A DNA stretch of 64,000 bases, taken from assembly GCF_016406325.1 (NCBI RefSeq), contig NZ_CP066370.1, positions 4,216,001 to 4,280,000 on the forward strand, in the 5' to 3' direction. This stretch comes from Shewanella putrefaciens. GTDB taxonomy: Bacteria; Pseudomonadota; Gammaproteobacteria; Enterobacterales; Shewanellaceae. A program made the translations under genes and the position numbers. The notes beneath the pieces were generated by a model. The model worked only from the letters and a program-made list of their open reading frames with translations. It did not search any database and had not been told where the DNA came from. This document shows, piece by piece, positions 54,121 to 62,059 of the stretch (positions are counted from its first letter, which is position 1; the number at the start of each line of letters is the position of its first letter).

Positions 54121-56385
54121 TTGTTTCAATGGCTTAAAGGTTTTTTATTTATCAGGGAGCAAGATTTCTTAAATCCTGATAGAGAATTATTAAAAACCAG
54201 CTTACTACGGATTATTTTGCTCAGTGGTGCCATCTTAACCACCAGCATTGTGCTGCACAGTTCTTTAATGGCCTATCAGCTAAATCTTAGCTTTGTCATT
54301 ATTATCACCGTCAGCTTTTTGAGTGTGCTGATCTCTGCTTTGTGGTTCACCCGCCGATATTTGATGCTCAGTTCAATCAGCCTGTTGGCTATGGTTGTCG
54401 CAGCCTGCATATGCATCTTGTTGTTTGTTCCTGATTTTAATTTGTCGCAAGCAGGCATTATTTTTTTATATACCCTACCTCTGATGGCACTTTTTCTCTT
54501 TGGGGCAAAAGCTGCCATCATAATGATGTTTTTCAATGTATTACCCTTTTTACTGCTACTGCAAAATCGTAACCTCCCGACGATTATCGATATTGATATC
54601 AGTATGCCTGCAACCCATGCCTACCTAAATGGCTTGCTGTTTACGTTTTTTAATATCTGTATTCCTTTGTCGGCAATGCGGCTATTAAAAACTCAAAAAA
54701 TTCATTCGCAGCAGATGATTAAGCACCATGAGGCACTGCAACACACACTAGAGCAATACACTGAAATATTTGAAAATAATGGCACGGCCTCTTTCTTTTG
54801 TAATGAAGATGGGCTGATTCTCAACCTAAATGATGCAGCAAAAAATATCGCCAACGATGTCAGGGTAAACCAGACTCGACTATCTGATATTTTTGAACTG
54901 GCGGAAGATACTCCCATCAATTTGTTTGCAGCATCTTTCCCTACACATTTAAAAAACAACCCTAAAGCCAAATACTTACTACAAAAAGCCTCATTACAGC
55001 ATCACGATACTTTACTGTTTCACTGCCATGATGTTACCGAACAGGCAAATCATGCAATTGAATTAAGCCGACTTAAAAAACACCATATCAGCACACATTT
55101 TTATGACTTAGTCACCAGTCTGCCAAACGAAAATCATTGGTATAACCCTGCGCCGAGTGTTATCCATCAAAAAATGACTGTTGCGATTGTCAAAATTGAT
55201 AACCTTAGCCAAATTAATGCCGCGTTCGGCATTCAAATAGGAGATGCCCTGCTCAAAACCTTTGCAAATGAGCTAAAACATCGTTTTGGCCAACATGCAA
55301 AAATATACCGCTTTAGGGGAGCCTCCTTCGCACTTGAATTTACCAGTTTGCCGCTCATTTCCCCTGAAAATCTCGCTCAACAATTGCGTGAACGTATTCC
55401 GACCAACTTACAACTTAAACAAGAACAACAAGTTGAATACCATCTCGAATGCCGTGTTGGTTGCAGTTCAGGCACAAAAGCCTCACCACAGCAAGCTGCA
55501 GAACAATGCTTAATTGCTATAAAACAAACGACTCAAGCAAGCCCTGTTATGGTGTATTACATTGGCCTTATCAATAATTTACTCGAAGCATCATCACAAA
55601 AAGCAAGGATCCGAGACGCCCTAAAATACAACCGCCTCGAAATGTGGCTACAACCTCAGGTGATGGCTAACGGCCATATTATAAGTTTTGAAGCTCTTGC
55701 CAGAATGTTCGACGAAGATGGCACAATGATAATGCCCAATACATTTATCCCCATTATTGAGTCATCCCAACTACAGGCTATCTTTGCCATAAAAGTGTTC
55801 CGACAATTACTACAGTTGATCCGTTCTTGGCCTAAAAATGTGCCGCCGGTGAAGATTGCTTTCAACCTATCAGGACAGGATATTCTGTCGGATCGATTCT
55901 TTAAGGTGCTGATACAGACCTATATGAATCACCCTGAGCTTATCCCATTATTAGAAATTGAAATCACCGAAACATCTGTGTTTTCAACCTATAAAGAAAC
56001 TGGGCGCCGTCTTAACACCCTTGCACGAATGGGTGTATCTATCGCAATTGATGATTTTGGTACTGGGCATGCGTCATTGAGCCAACTTATCGATATCAGC
56101 GCAGATACGATTAAAATCGATCGCTACTTTATCAGCCAACTTGGGATTAGCGAGCGCCATACCCAAATTGTGAATGCGGCTATCCTATTAGCAAAGAGTT
56201 TAAAATTGAACGTCATTGCCGAGGGGATTGAAACTGAGGCCCAACTGTCGCAACTCACCGCTTTAGGCTGTAAGCAATTTCAAGGTTATTTATTTGGAAA
56301 ACCCGCCCCAGCCAATCTTTGGCTGAAAACCTTTCAAATGCAAACTCCCATGCACTGGTTCCCTGATAAAAAAAGTGCCAACTAA
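54121..56385 (+). CDS. Membrane EAL phosphodiesterase with degenerate GGDEF domain
   Basis: Protein of 754 residues: six or so helices in the first 190 residues (a MASE-like membrane sensor), a PAS-like linker (about 205-310), a GGDEF-fold domain whose motif is reduced to RGASF (about residue 399) and so cannot make c-di-GMP, and an EAL domain (about 490-740) with EALARM, DDFGTGH and AEGIET intact. The likely net activity is c-di-GMP hydrolysis. The start is TTG with AAGGA about seven bases upstream; no ATG is better placed. Confidence 0.85.
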   Translation: MFQWLKGFLFIREQDFLNPDRELLKTSLLRIILLSGAILTTSIVLHSSLMAYQLNLSFVIIITVSFLSVLISALWFTRRYLMLSSISLLAMVVAACICILLFVPDFNLSQAGIIFLYTLPLMALFLFGAKAAIIMMFFNVLPFLLLLQNRNLPTIIDIDISMPATHAYLNGLLFTFFNICIPLSAMRLLKTQKIHSQQMIKHHEALQHTLEQYTEIFENNGTASFFCNEDGLILNLNDAAKNIANDVRVNQTRLSDIFELAEDTPINLFAASFPTHLKNNPKAKYLLQKASLQHHDTLLFHCHDVTEQANHAIELSRLKKHHISTHFYDLVTSLPNENHWYNPAPSVIHQKMTVAIVKIDNLSQINAAFGIQIGDALLKTFANELKHRFGQHAKIYRFRGASFALEFTSLPLISPENLAQQLRERIPTNLQLKQEQQVEYHLECRVGCSSGTKASPQQAAEQCLIAIKQTTQASPVMVYYIGLINNLLEASSQKARIRDALKYNRLEMWLQPQVMANGHIISFEALARMFDEDGTMIMPNTFIPIIESSQLQAIFAIKVFRQLLQLIRSWPKNVPPVKIAFNLSGQDILSDRFFKVLIQTYMNHPELIPLLEIEITETSVFSTYKETGRRLNTLARMGVSIAIDDFGTGHASLSQLIDISADTIKIDRYFISQLGISERHTQIVNAAILLAKSLKLNVIAEGIETEAQLSQLTALGCKQFQGYLFGKPAPANLWLKTFQMQTPMHWFPDKKSAN

Positions 56386-56521
56386 AGCCTTAAATTCTCT
56401 CTAGAGCCAAGTAATACCAAGATAAGAATATCAAAATCTTGAGGTTATGATCATCGCAGGTATAATTGGTCACTGCCGTTTGCCTCTCTTTGCTACATTT
56501 GCAAATTACTAGGATCCCCCC

Positions 56522-57367
56522 ATGTTAAGTTACCGCCATGGTTATCATGCAGGCAATTATGCCGATGTGCTAAAGCACGCTATCTTGCTGCAAACCTTGC
56601 AGTTGATGCACAAGAAAGACAAGCCACTCGTGTATATCGATACCCATGCAGGCGCGGGGGGTTATGCTTTAAGTGATGAGTTTGCACAGAAAACCGGAGA
56701 GTATCTCGACGGCGTAGCCAAACTCTGGGATAAAAGCGATTTACCTAAAGCCTTACAAGATTATGTTGAGGCTGTACGCCACTTTAATGAAGACAACCCG
56801 GAAGAACTCAACTTTTACCCCGGCTCCCCTGCCATTATCGATATGGCACTTGGCCCAAAAGATCGCATGGTACTGCATGAGTTACACAGTACGGACTATG
56901 TTTTACTGGATGATTATTTCTGTGAAGATAGGCAAGTCAAAGTCATTAAGGGTGATGGACTAAAAGGGCTTATTGCCGCTGTTCCTCCCCTAGAGCGCCG
57001 TGCACTGGTATTAATCGACCCAAGTTATGAGATGAAAACCGACTACCAAGATGTCGCTGAAACGCTGATCAAAGCCCACAAACGCTTTGCTACGGGAGTT
57101 TTTATGCTGTGGTATCCAGTTGTGAATCGTGCTCAAACCGAAGGTATGTTATCGCGCCTCGCCAACAGCGGCATTAAGCGCCAACTGAGAATAGAGCAAG
57201 CAATTAAACCCGATTCGAATGAGTTTGGCATGACAGCCGCAGGATTGTGGATCATTAATCCACCATGGCAATTAGATGAAATTGCAACAGAATTAATGAA
57301 TTACTTAGGTAAAACACTCGGTCAAGCTGGCGGGAATGTCACCGTAAAATGGGAAGTGGGCGAGTAA
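56522..57367 (+). CDS. rlmJ: 23S rRNA (adenine(2030)-N6)-methyltransferase
   Basis: RlmJ of 281 residues, the usual length. The opening MLSYRHGYHAGNYADVLKHA is diagnostic, and the catalytic DPSYEMKTDY (DPPY-type motif) and IDTHAGAGGY SAM-binding loop are present. It methylates A2030 of 23S rRNA. AGGA lies eight bases before the ATG. Confidence 0.97.
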   Translation: MLSYRHGYHAGNYADVLKHAILLQTLQLMHKKDKPLVYIDTHAGAGGYALSDEFAQKTGEYLDGVAKLWDKSDLPKALQDYVEAVRHFNEDNPEELNFYPGSPAIIDMALGPKDRMVLHELHSTDYVLLDDYFCEDRQVKVIKGDGLKGLIAAVPPLERRALVLIDPSYEMKTDYQDVAETLIKAHKRFATGVFMLWYPVVNRAQTEGMLSRLANSGIKRQLRIEQAIKPDSNEFGMTAAGLWIINPPWQLDEIATELMNYLGKTLGQAGGNVTVKWEVGE

Positions 57368-57409
57368 AAATCGATGGCAGCGATGGCCGTTAGTCCGCTG
57401 CCTGCAATA

Positions 57410-57674
57410 ATACCAATCACATTAAATATCTAATCAGTTCAGAGCCTCACAGGCATCTCAATCCAAGGCGCATTGACGCAGAAATGGTCATTCCCTTTTA
57501 AGTCAATGCAACACGGGAGTGGGATGCCTGTGTGGCTCCCGAAGGGCGGGTTGCAACGCGCTTTATACTGCGTTCAAGGCTTTCGACAGAGCACCACTAT
57601 GCCTTCAAGCCTTCGCCTTGTCTAAAGCGCGTTGAACTCCCGCTGAATGAACAGATATTTAATACGATTGGTAT
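57410..57674. mobile_element. MITE-like element with ATACCAATC terminal inverted repeats
   Basis: The 265-base element begins ATACCAATCACATTAAATAT and ends with the near complement (ATTTAATACGATTGGTAT); a further TTCAG pairs inside each end. It has no ORF, and the interior contains a GC-rich hairpin-forming region. Elements with such ends are scattered in Shewanella genomes as I know them. Confidence 0.75.
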
Positions 57675-57692
57675 AAATGCACAGTCATATTC

Positions 57693-58442
57693 CTAGGCTC
57701 GGTTTTGTTCACGATAGCGCTTCAATAAAATTTGTACCCGCTCAACATAGGCTTGAGTCTCAGGATAGGGCGGAATGCCATTATACTGTGTCACAGTTGT
57801 TGGTCCCGCATTATAGGCTGCACAGGCTAAGGCAATATCGCCATTAAATTGCTTTAGCATTTGTGCTAAATATTTACTGCCACCCAAAATATTTTCTTCA
57901 GGCAAAAATGCATTTATAACGCCCATTTCTTTCGCTGTTTCTGGCATTAATTGCATTAATCCCATAGCGCCACTACGTGATACAGCGCGGGAATTAAAAG
58001 CCGATTCAGCATGGATCACGGCGCGAATTAACGCAGGTTCTAACTGATGTTTATGGGCGGCTTGAGCGATTAATGCATCATAATTTGCGCTAAATAAACG
58101 AATGGCATTCCAATCAATGTTCGAGTCCGGGCGGCAGGCAAAACACTCGTACAATAAAATTTGGTATTGGTTATTACTGGGTGCCTTATCGGAAAATACA
58201 GTAACACCATTAGCTTGTTGATATTGATATACTTTAAACTTCTCTTGCCCTTCGCGGCTGAGGATTCCCGTCTCAGAATAACGTGCCACGATTCGAGGTT
58301 TTGAATAGGCATCCTGTGCATTATTCGCCATCACTGCACTCGAAAGCAGCAACAGGCATATTCCTAACAACCATAAGTTACTAGGCCATTTAAACAATGC
58401 CGATAACTGTATATCAGTACGGTGCATCAAGAGCCTATACAT
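57693..58442 (-). CDS. Lytic transglycosylase with DUF4124-like domain
   Basis: Protein of 249 residues: N-terminal hydrophobic segment (about 22-38), a DUF4124-like strand region (YQYQQANGVTVFSDKAP), and a C-terminal SLT domain with the catalytic Glu in AVIHAESAFNSRAVSRSGAMG, then LMQLMPETAKEMG and the closing AYNAGPTTV. It cleaves peptidoglycan with release of anhydro-muropeptides. ATG 58427 (AGG six bases upstream) is an alternative start. It is adjacent to the MITE. Confidence 0.9.
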   Translation of the reverse strand: MYRLLMHRTDIQLSALFKWPSNLWLLGICLLLLSSAVMANNAQDAYSKPRIVARYSETGILSREGQEKFKVYQYQQANGVTVFSDKAPSNNQYQILLYECFACRPDSNIDWNAIRLFSANYDALIAQAAHKHQLEPALIRAVIHAESAFNSRAVSRSGAMGLMQLMPETAKEMGVINAFLPEENILGGSKYLAQMLKQFNGDIALACAAYNAGPTTVTQYNGIPPYPETQAYVERVQILLKRYREQNRA

Positions 58443-58548
58443 TCTTAAGAATCAGTTACTCAATAATAGCAAAGCATTATGGTTCTGAAGGTTTACACTG
58501 CAAATTTTAGTATAAACATGGCTTCGATTTGAGCATCCCTTTAAAGCC

Positions 58549-59112
58549 TTATAGATAATCAACAGCATCCATAGGAACCTTGGGAACCTCAATCAGTTCA
58601 AAGAGAGGCATAACCTTAATACTCGCCATTGAGGCAATAATCGAACCGGGGAAGATTTCAACCGCTGTATTCAATTCAGATACTGCTAAGTTGTAAAAAC
58701 GGCTGGCATTCGCGATATCAGACTCAGCTTCGCTATAGTTTTGTATCGCCTCCAGCATAGTATTATCGGATTTCAGATCGGGATAATCATCAATATTGGC
58801 GACTAACTTAGCCATTTTATGATTCAACTGCTCTGCATTAATAAAATGTACTTTCACTTCTTGAGGATCAAACATGCGATAAGCGGAAGCAGAGGTTGTC
58901 AGTAACTCATTAATTTCTTTAAATAACAGCTCATCATGTTTATGTTGGCCCGCAATTTCAAGGACCCTGTATATAAATTCATTGCGGCTGATAAGCTGTG
59001 CATCGATACCCGACAGAGCTTCAAGTGCAGTATTCCGTTTTTTGACTAGGCTAACATACCAAAGGTAAGCCACGATAAAAACGAGCGATAACCCTAAAAG
59101 AAATTTATCCAT
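58549..59112 (-). CDS. LemA-family protein
   Basis: Protein of 187 residues with one N-terminal helix (about 4-20) and long helices forming a bundle, as in LemA proteins: LSGIDAQLISRNEFIYRVLE and the ANIDDYPDLKSDNTMLEAIQ region typical of the family, then SRFYNLAVSELNTAVEIFPGS. It is probably anchored in the inner membrane. No TPM-domain partner gene is adjacent. GGAAG lies just before the ATG. Confidence 0.82.
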   Translation of the reverse strand: MDKFLLGLSLVFIVAYLWYVSLVKKRNTALEALSGIDAQLISRNEFIYRVLEIAGQHKHDELLFKEINELLTTSASAYRMFDPQEVKVHFINAEQLNHKMAKLVANIDDYPDLKSDNTMLEAIQNYSEAESDIANASRFYNLAVSELNTAVEIFPGSIIASMASIKVMPLFELIEVPKVPMDAVDYL

Positions 59113-59594
59113 CTTCCATCCTTAGTCTTTTTTATTCTAATGGGTACAGCTAATCACAAATGAATAAGAATTTCATCTAAAGCACAGTGTTAGGTCTTAA
59201 AAATCGTAATATGCCAAATTCAATGTTCAACTTTTCCTCAAAAGACCCAAAATCAACCATAAACACCAGAGACTAACGATTCAGCTCCAATACAGCAAAA
59301 ATGGTCTATAGTAAAAATGCACAACGTTAGAGCAACCATTTTGCTCGTGAATACTGGACTCCTCGAGAGTCCATTTTTTTATCCTGAGTTTTCCCTGTTA
59401 CCCTCGCTACACCATTTAAGTTTCAATTAAAACTTAACAATCATACTTCCCAACCATTTTTTAACTTTTGCCTTAGCTTTCATACACAATCATATTCATT
59501 TTAGCTATGTCATTCAGTTATCTGCGCTTAAGGCCTGTTTTTGCGCTAACGAGAATACGATTGGCAAAGGTTCATATAAAGGAAGGACGATAGT
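59113..59594. promoter_or_regulatory. Divergent region between lemA-like and AbgT genes
   Basis: Besides the candidate small RNA, the 480 bases are AT-rich and show no gene. The AbgT promoter should lie between 59381 and 59575, but no consensus site stands out. Confidence 0.4.
59313..59381 (+). ncRNA. Candidate small RNA of about 60-65 nt
   Basis: A -10-like TATAGT lies at 59307-59312. Downstream are a hairpin GAGCAA-ccatt-TTGCTC (59330-59346) and a strong terminator (TGGACTC-ctcga-GAGTCCA, 59355-59373) followed by seven T residues. No plus-strand gene precedes it, so the terminator has no known client. The -35 is weak. Confidence 0.5.
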
Positions 59595-61211
59595 TTGAGC
59601 GCCGACGATAAATTCACCCCAAAGACTCCCAAAAACCCTCTACCCAATAGTGACATTAGCCATAGCGGGTGGTTTGTGCGTTTCCTCAATATTGTCGAGC
59701 GATTAGGTAATTTACTGCCCCATCCTATTACCCTGTTTGCCCTTTTCTGTGTTGCCGTGATTCTTATTTCTGGGATTGCAGGTTACTTTGAACTCACGGT
59801 TGCCGACCCAAGACCTGTGGGATCCCATGGCCGCAGTGCTGATGGTCTGATCCATGTAGTAAGCCTAATGAATGCAGAAGGCTTGCGTATGATAGTGTCG
59901 AATTTAGTCACAAACTTCACCGGTTTTACGCCGCTCGGCACGGTACTTGTCGCATTACTGGGCGTAGGGATTGCGGAACGCTCGGGCTTATTATCCGCGG
60001 CAATGCGCGCCTTAGTCATGGGGGCATCAAAGCGACTGGTGACTGTCACTATCGTATTTGCAGGAATTATGTCTAACACGGCAGCCGAGCTTGGCTATGT
60101 GGTGCTCATCCCTATGGCCGCGATGATTTTTCATTCATTGGGGCGCCATCCCCTTGCAGGTTTAGCCGCTGCCTTTGCGGGGGTTTCTGGGGGTTACAGC
60201 GCTAATTTATTACTCGGAACCGTTGACCCTTTACTATCAGGTATAACAGAAGCCGCAGCGCGTATGATTGATCCAGACTATAGCGTTGGCCCCGAGGTCA
60301 ATTGGTATTTTATGTTTGTTTCGACGTTTGTGATTACCTTCCTTGGCGCCTTCGTCACCGAAAAAATCGTCGAGCCTAAGCTAGGAAAATACCAAGATGA
60401 TGATGCAGATGAAACGGTTCTGCAATCGATGGAATCGGTGAGTGCCATTGAGAAGCGTGGCTTAAAATGGGCAGGACTATCGGTACTGATATTGGCAATA
60501 ATGTTGGCACTTTTAGTTGTGCCAGAAGGGGCGCCACTGCGCCATCCTGACACGGGTTTAGTTTCAGGCTCACCCTTTCTCAAGGGGATCGTTGCCTTTA
60601 TCTTTATCTGCTTTGCCATTCCGGGTTTTGTCTACGGTAAAGTCGTCGGTAGCATTAACAATGATCGGGATGTGATCAATGCCATGTCTCACAGCATGAG
60701 CACTATGGGCCTCTATATCGTCCTTGTCTTTTTTGCGGCGCAATTTGTCGCCTTCTTTAACTGGAGTAATTTAGGTGCTGTACTCGCAGTATTAGGTGCC
60801 GATGCACTGCAATCCATTGGACTAACAGGCCCAATCCTATTCCTGTTCTTTATTATGCTGTGTGGATTTATCAACTTGATGCTTGGCAGCGCCTCGGCGC
60901 AGTGGGCTATTACCGCCCCAATTTTTGTGCCTATGTTAATGCTGGTCGGTTATGCGCCAGAAACGATCCAAGCGGCATATCGTATTGGCGATTCGGTAAC
61001 AAACTTAGTCACGCCTATGATGAGTTACTTTGGATTAATCCTTGCGGTGGCCTGTCGTTATCAAAAGAACTTAGGCATAGGTACGCTAATTGCCACTATG
61101 CTGCCTTACACTTTAGTGTTTTTCGTGGGCTGGACGGCGTTTTTCTTCCTGTGGGTATTTGGTTTTGGTCTGCCTGTAGGACCTGGCGCGGCAACTTACT
61201 ACACGCCTTAA
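59595..61211 (+). CDS. AbgT family transporter (second copy)
   Basis: Polytopic protein of 538 residues, clearly homologous to the product at 4709. The shared segments are FTPLGTVLVALLGVGIAE, RHPLAGLAAAFAGVSGGYSA, NLMLGSASAQWAITAPIFVPM and GDSVTNLVTPMMSYFG. The N-terminus is about 20 residues longer and polar. The TTG start at 59595 is supported by GGAAGGA seven bases upstream; no ATG exists before the first helices. Substrate could be p-aminobenzoyl-glutamate, dipeptides or an antimetabolite. It is followed by its own terminator. Confidence 0.92.
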   Translation: MSADDKFTPKTPKNPLPNSDISHSGWFVRFLNIVERLGNLLPHPITLFALFCVAVILISGIAGYFELTVADPRPVGSHGRSADGLIHVVSLMNAEGLRMIVSNLVTNFTGFTPLGTVLVALLGVGIAERSGLLSAAMRALVMGASKRLVTVTIVFAGIMSNTAAELGYVVLIPMAAMIFHSLGRHPLAGLAAAFAGVSGGYSANLLLGTVDPLLSGITEAAARMIDPDYSVGPEVNWYFMFVSTFVITFLGAFVTEKIVEPKLGKYQDDDADETVLQSMESVSAIEKRGLKWAGLSVLILAIMLALLVVPEGAPLRHPDTGLVSGSPFLKGIVAFIFICFAIPGFVYGKVVGSINNDRDVINAMSHSMSTMGLYIVLVFFAAQFVAFFNWSNLGAVLAVLGADALQSIGLTGPILFLFFIMLCGFINLMLGSASAQWAITAPIFVPMLMLVGYAPETIQAAYRIGDSVTNLVTPMMSYFGLILAVACRYQKNLGIGTLIATMLPYTLVFFVGWTAFFFLWVFGFGLPVGPGAATYYTP

Positions 61212-61240
61212 GCGCGGGTTTAACTTTCGCTAGGTTTATT

Positions 61241-61275
61241 AGGGCGTCGCAACAGATCTCGACGCCCCTTTTAAT
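61241..61275 (+). terminator. Intrinsic terminator after the second AbgT gene
   Basis: GGGCGTCG at 61242-61249 pairs with CGACGCCC at 61260-61267, followed by CTTTT. Confidence 0.8.
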
Positions 61276-61291
61276 GGGCGGATTTAATGAA

Positions 61292-61612
61292 TTAGTCGTA
61301 CAACCATTCCATTAAAAAGCTACAAATCAGCAAGAAAACCCCAAGGTTGAACACCAGCGTCTGTAATTTCGCCTTAGGCGATTTATCGTCGACTTGGATC
61401 ATGACCTGACTTAACGGAGTAAAAAACACATTGGGTTCGAGCCCCATGCCGATAAAAAATACCGCCACGGCGAGACTACGGGTAAGTTCGGGGACGACAA
61501 GCTGCTCAAGATAAAACTCATATGCTCCATAGGCCAAAATACCAATAGCGATACCATGGCAAATGATGGCTACGACAAATTGCTTAGTGATAAGGCTGCT
61601 AACCGATGACAC
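61292..61612 (-). CDS. Small membrane protein
   Basis: Protein of 106 residues with three hydrophobic helices (about 10-30, 45-60 and 85-103); family not recognised. The GTG start has AGGAG seven bases upstream. It lies 32 bases after the next gene on the same strand, so the two small membrane proteins probably form an operon, convergent with the AbgT gene. Confidence 0.7.
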   Translation of the reverse strand: MSSVSSLITKQFVVAIICHGIAIGILAYGAYEFYLEQLVVPELTRSLAVAVFFIGMGLEPNVFFTPLSQVMIQVDDKSPKAKLQTLVFNLGVFLLICSFLMEWLYD

Positions 61613-61644
61613 GATTTGACTCCTAAACCAACGATGTGCATTGA

Positions 61645-61929
61645 TTATGGACGAGATTTGCCGCGCAGTTTATCTCTTCTGTGATTTAACTGCATCCATA
61701 GCGTCCAGCCAAATAGCACACCACTCACGGGATAAATATACAGCGCGACTTTTAGTGTCTGCCAAAATGAAATCTCTGAGGTGAAGTATTGAAACCCCGC
61801 CACTAAAAGTGACGTCACACTCCCCCAATACAGCACACCAATCACCAAGATGAAATACCACTTCCCCCTCGCGAGAGAAGCCTCTAATTTGGCTAACTTA
61901 TCCGGCTTTACGTTATCCACTTCCGACAT
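61645..61929 (-). CDS. Small two-helix membrane protein
   Basis: Protein of 94 residues: a charged N-terminus, two hydrophobic helices (about 25-48 and 58-80), and a basic tail (LNHRRDKLRGKSRP). Family not recognised. ATG 61929 has GGAG six bases upstream; a GTG lies one codon earlier. It is probably cotranscribed with the three-helix protein that follows. Confidence 0.7.
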   Translation of the reverse strand: MSEVDNVKPDKLAKLEASLARGKWYFILVIGVLYWGSVTSLLVAGFQYFTSEISFWQTLKVALYIYPVSGVLFGWTLWMQLNHRRDKLRGKSRP

Positions 61930-62011
61930 CACATGCTCCTTTACTCGTCCAATATGCCCAAATTAATTCAAGGCGGCTATCCATTTTTGCAACGATAACC
62001 TTTCTTATCCC

Positions 62012-62043
62012 CAAAAAAAGCCCTGCGAATACAGGGCTTTGAT
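62012..62043 (-). terminator. Terminator of the AcrB-type pump gene
   Basis: On the minus strand AAAGCCCTG pairs with CAGGGCTTT and a run of T follows, 17 bases after the stop codon. Confidence 0.88.
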
Positions 62044-62059
62044 TAAGTAAGACGTTAGA

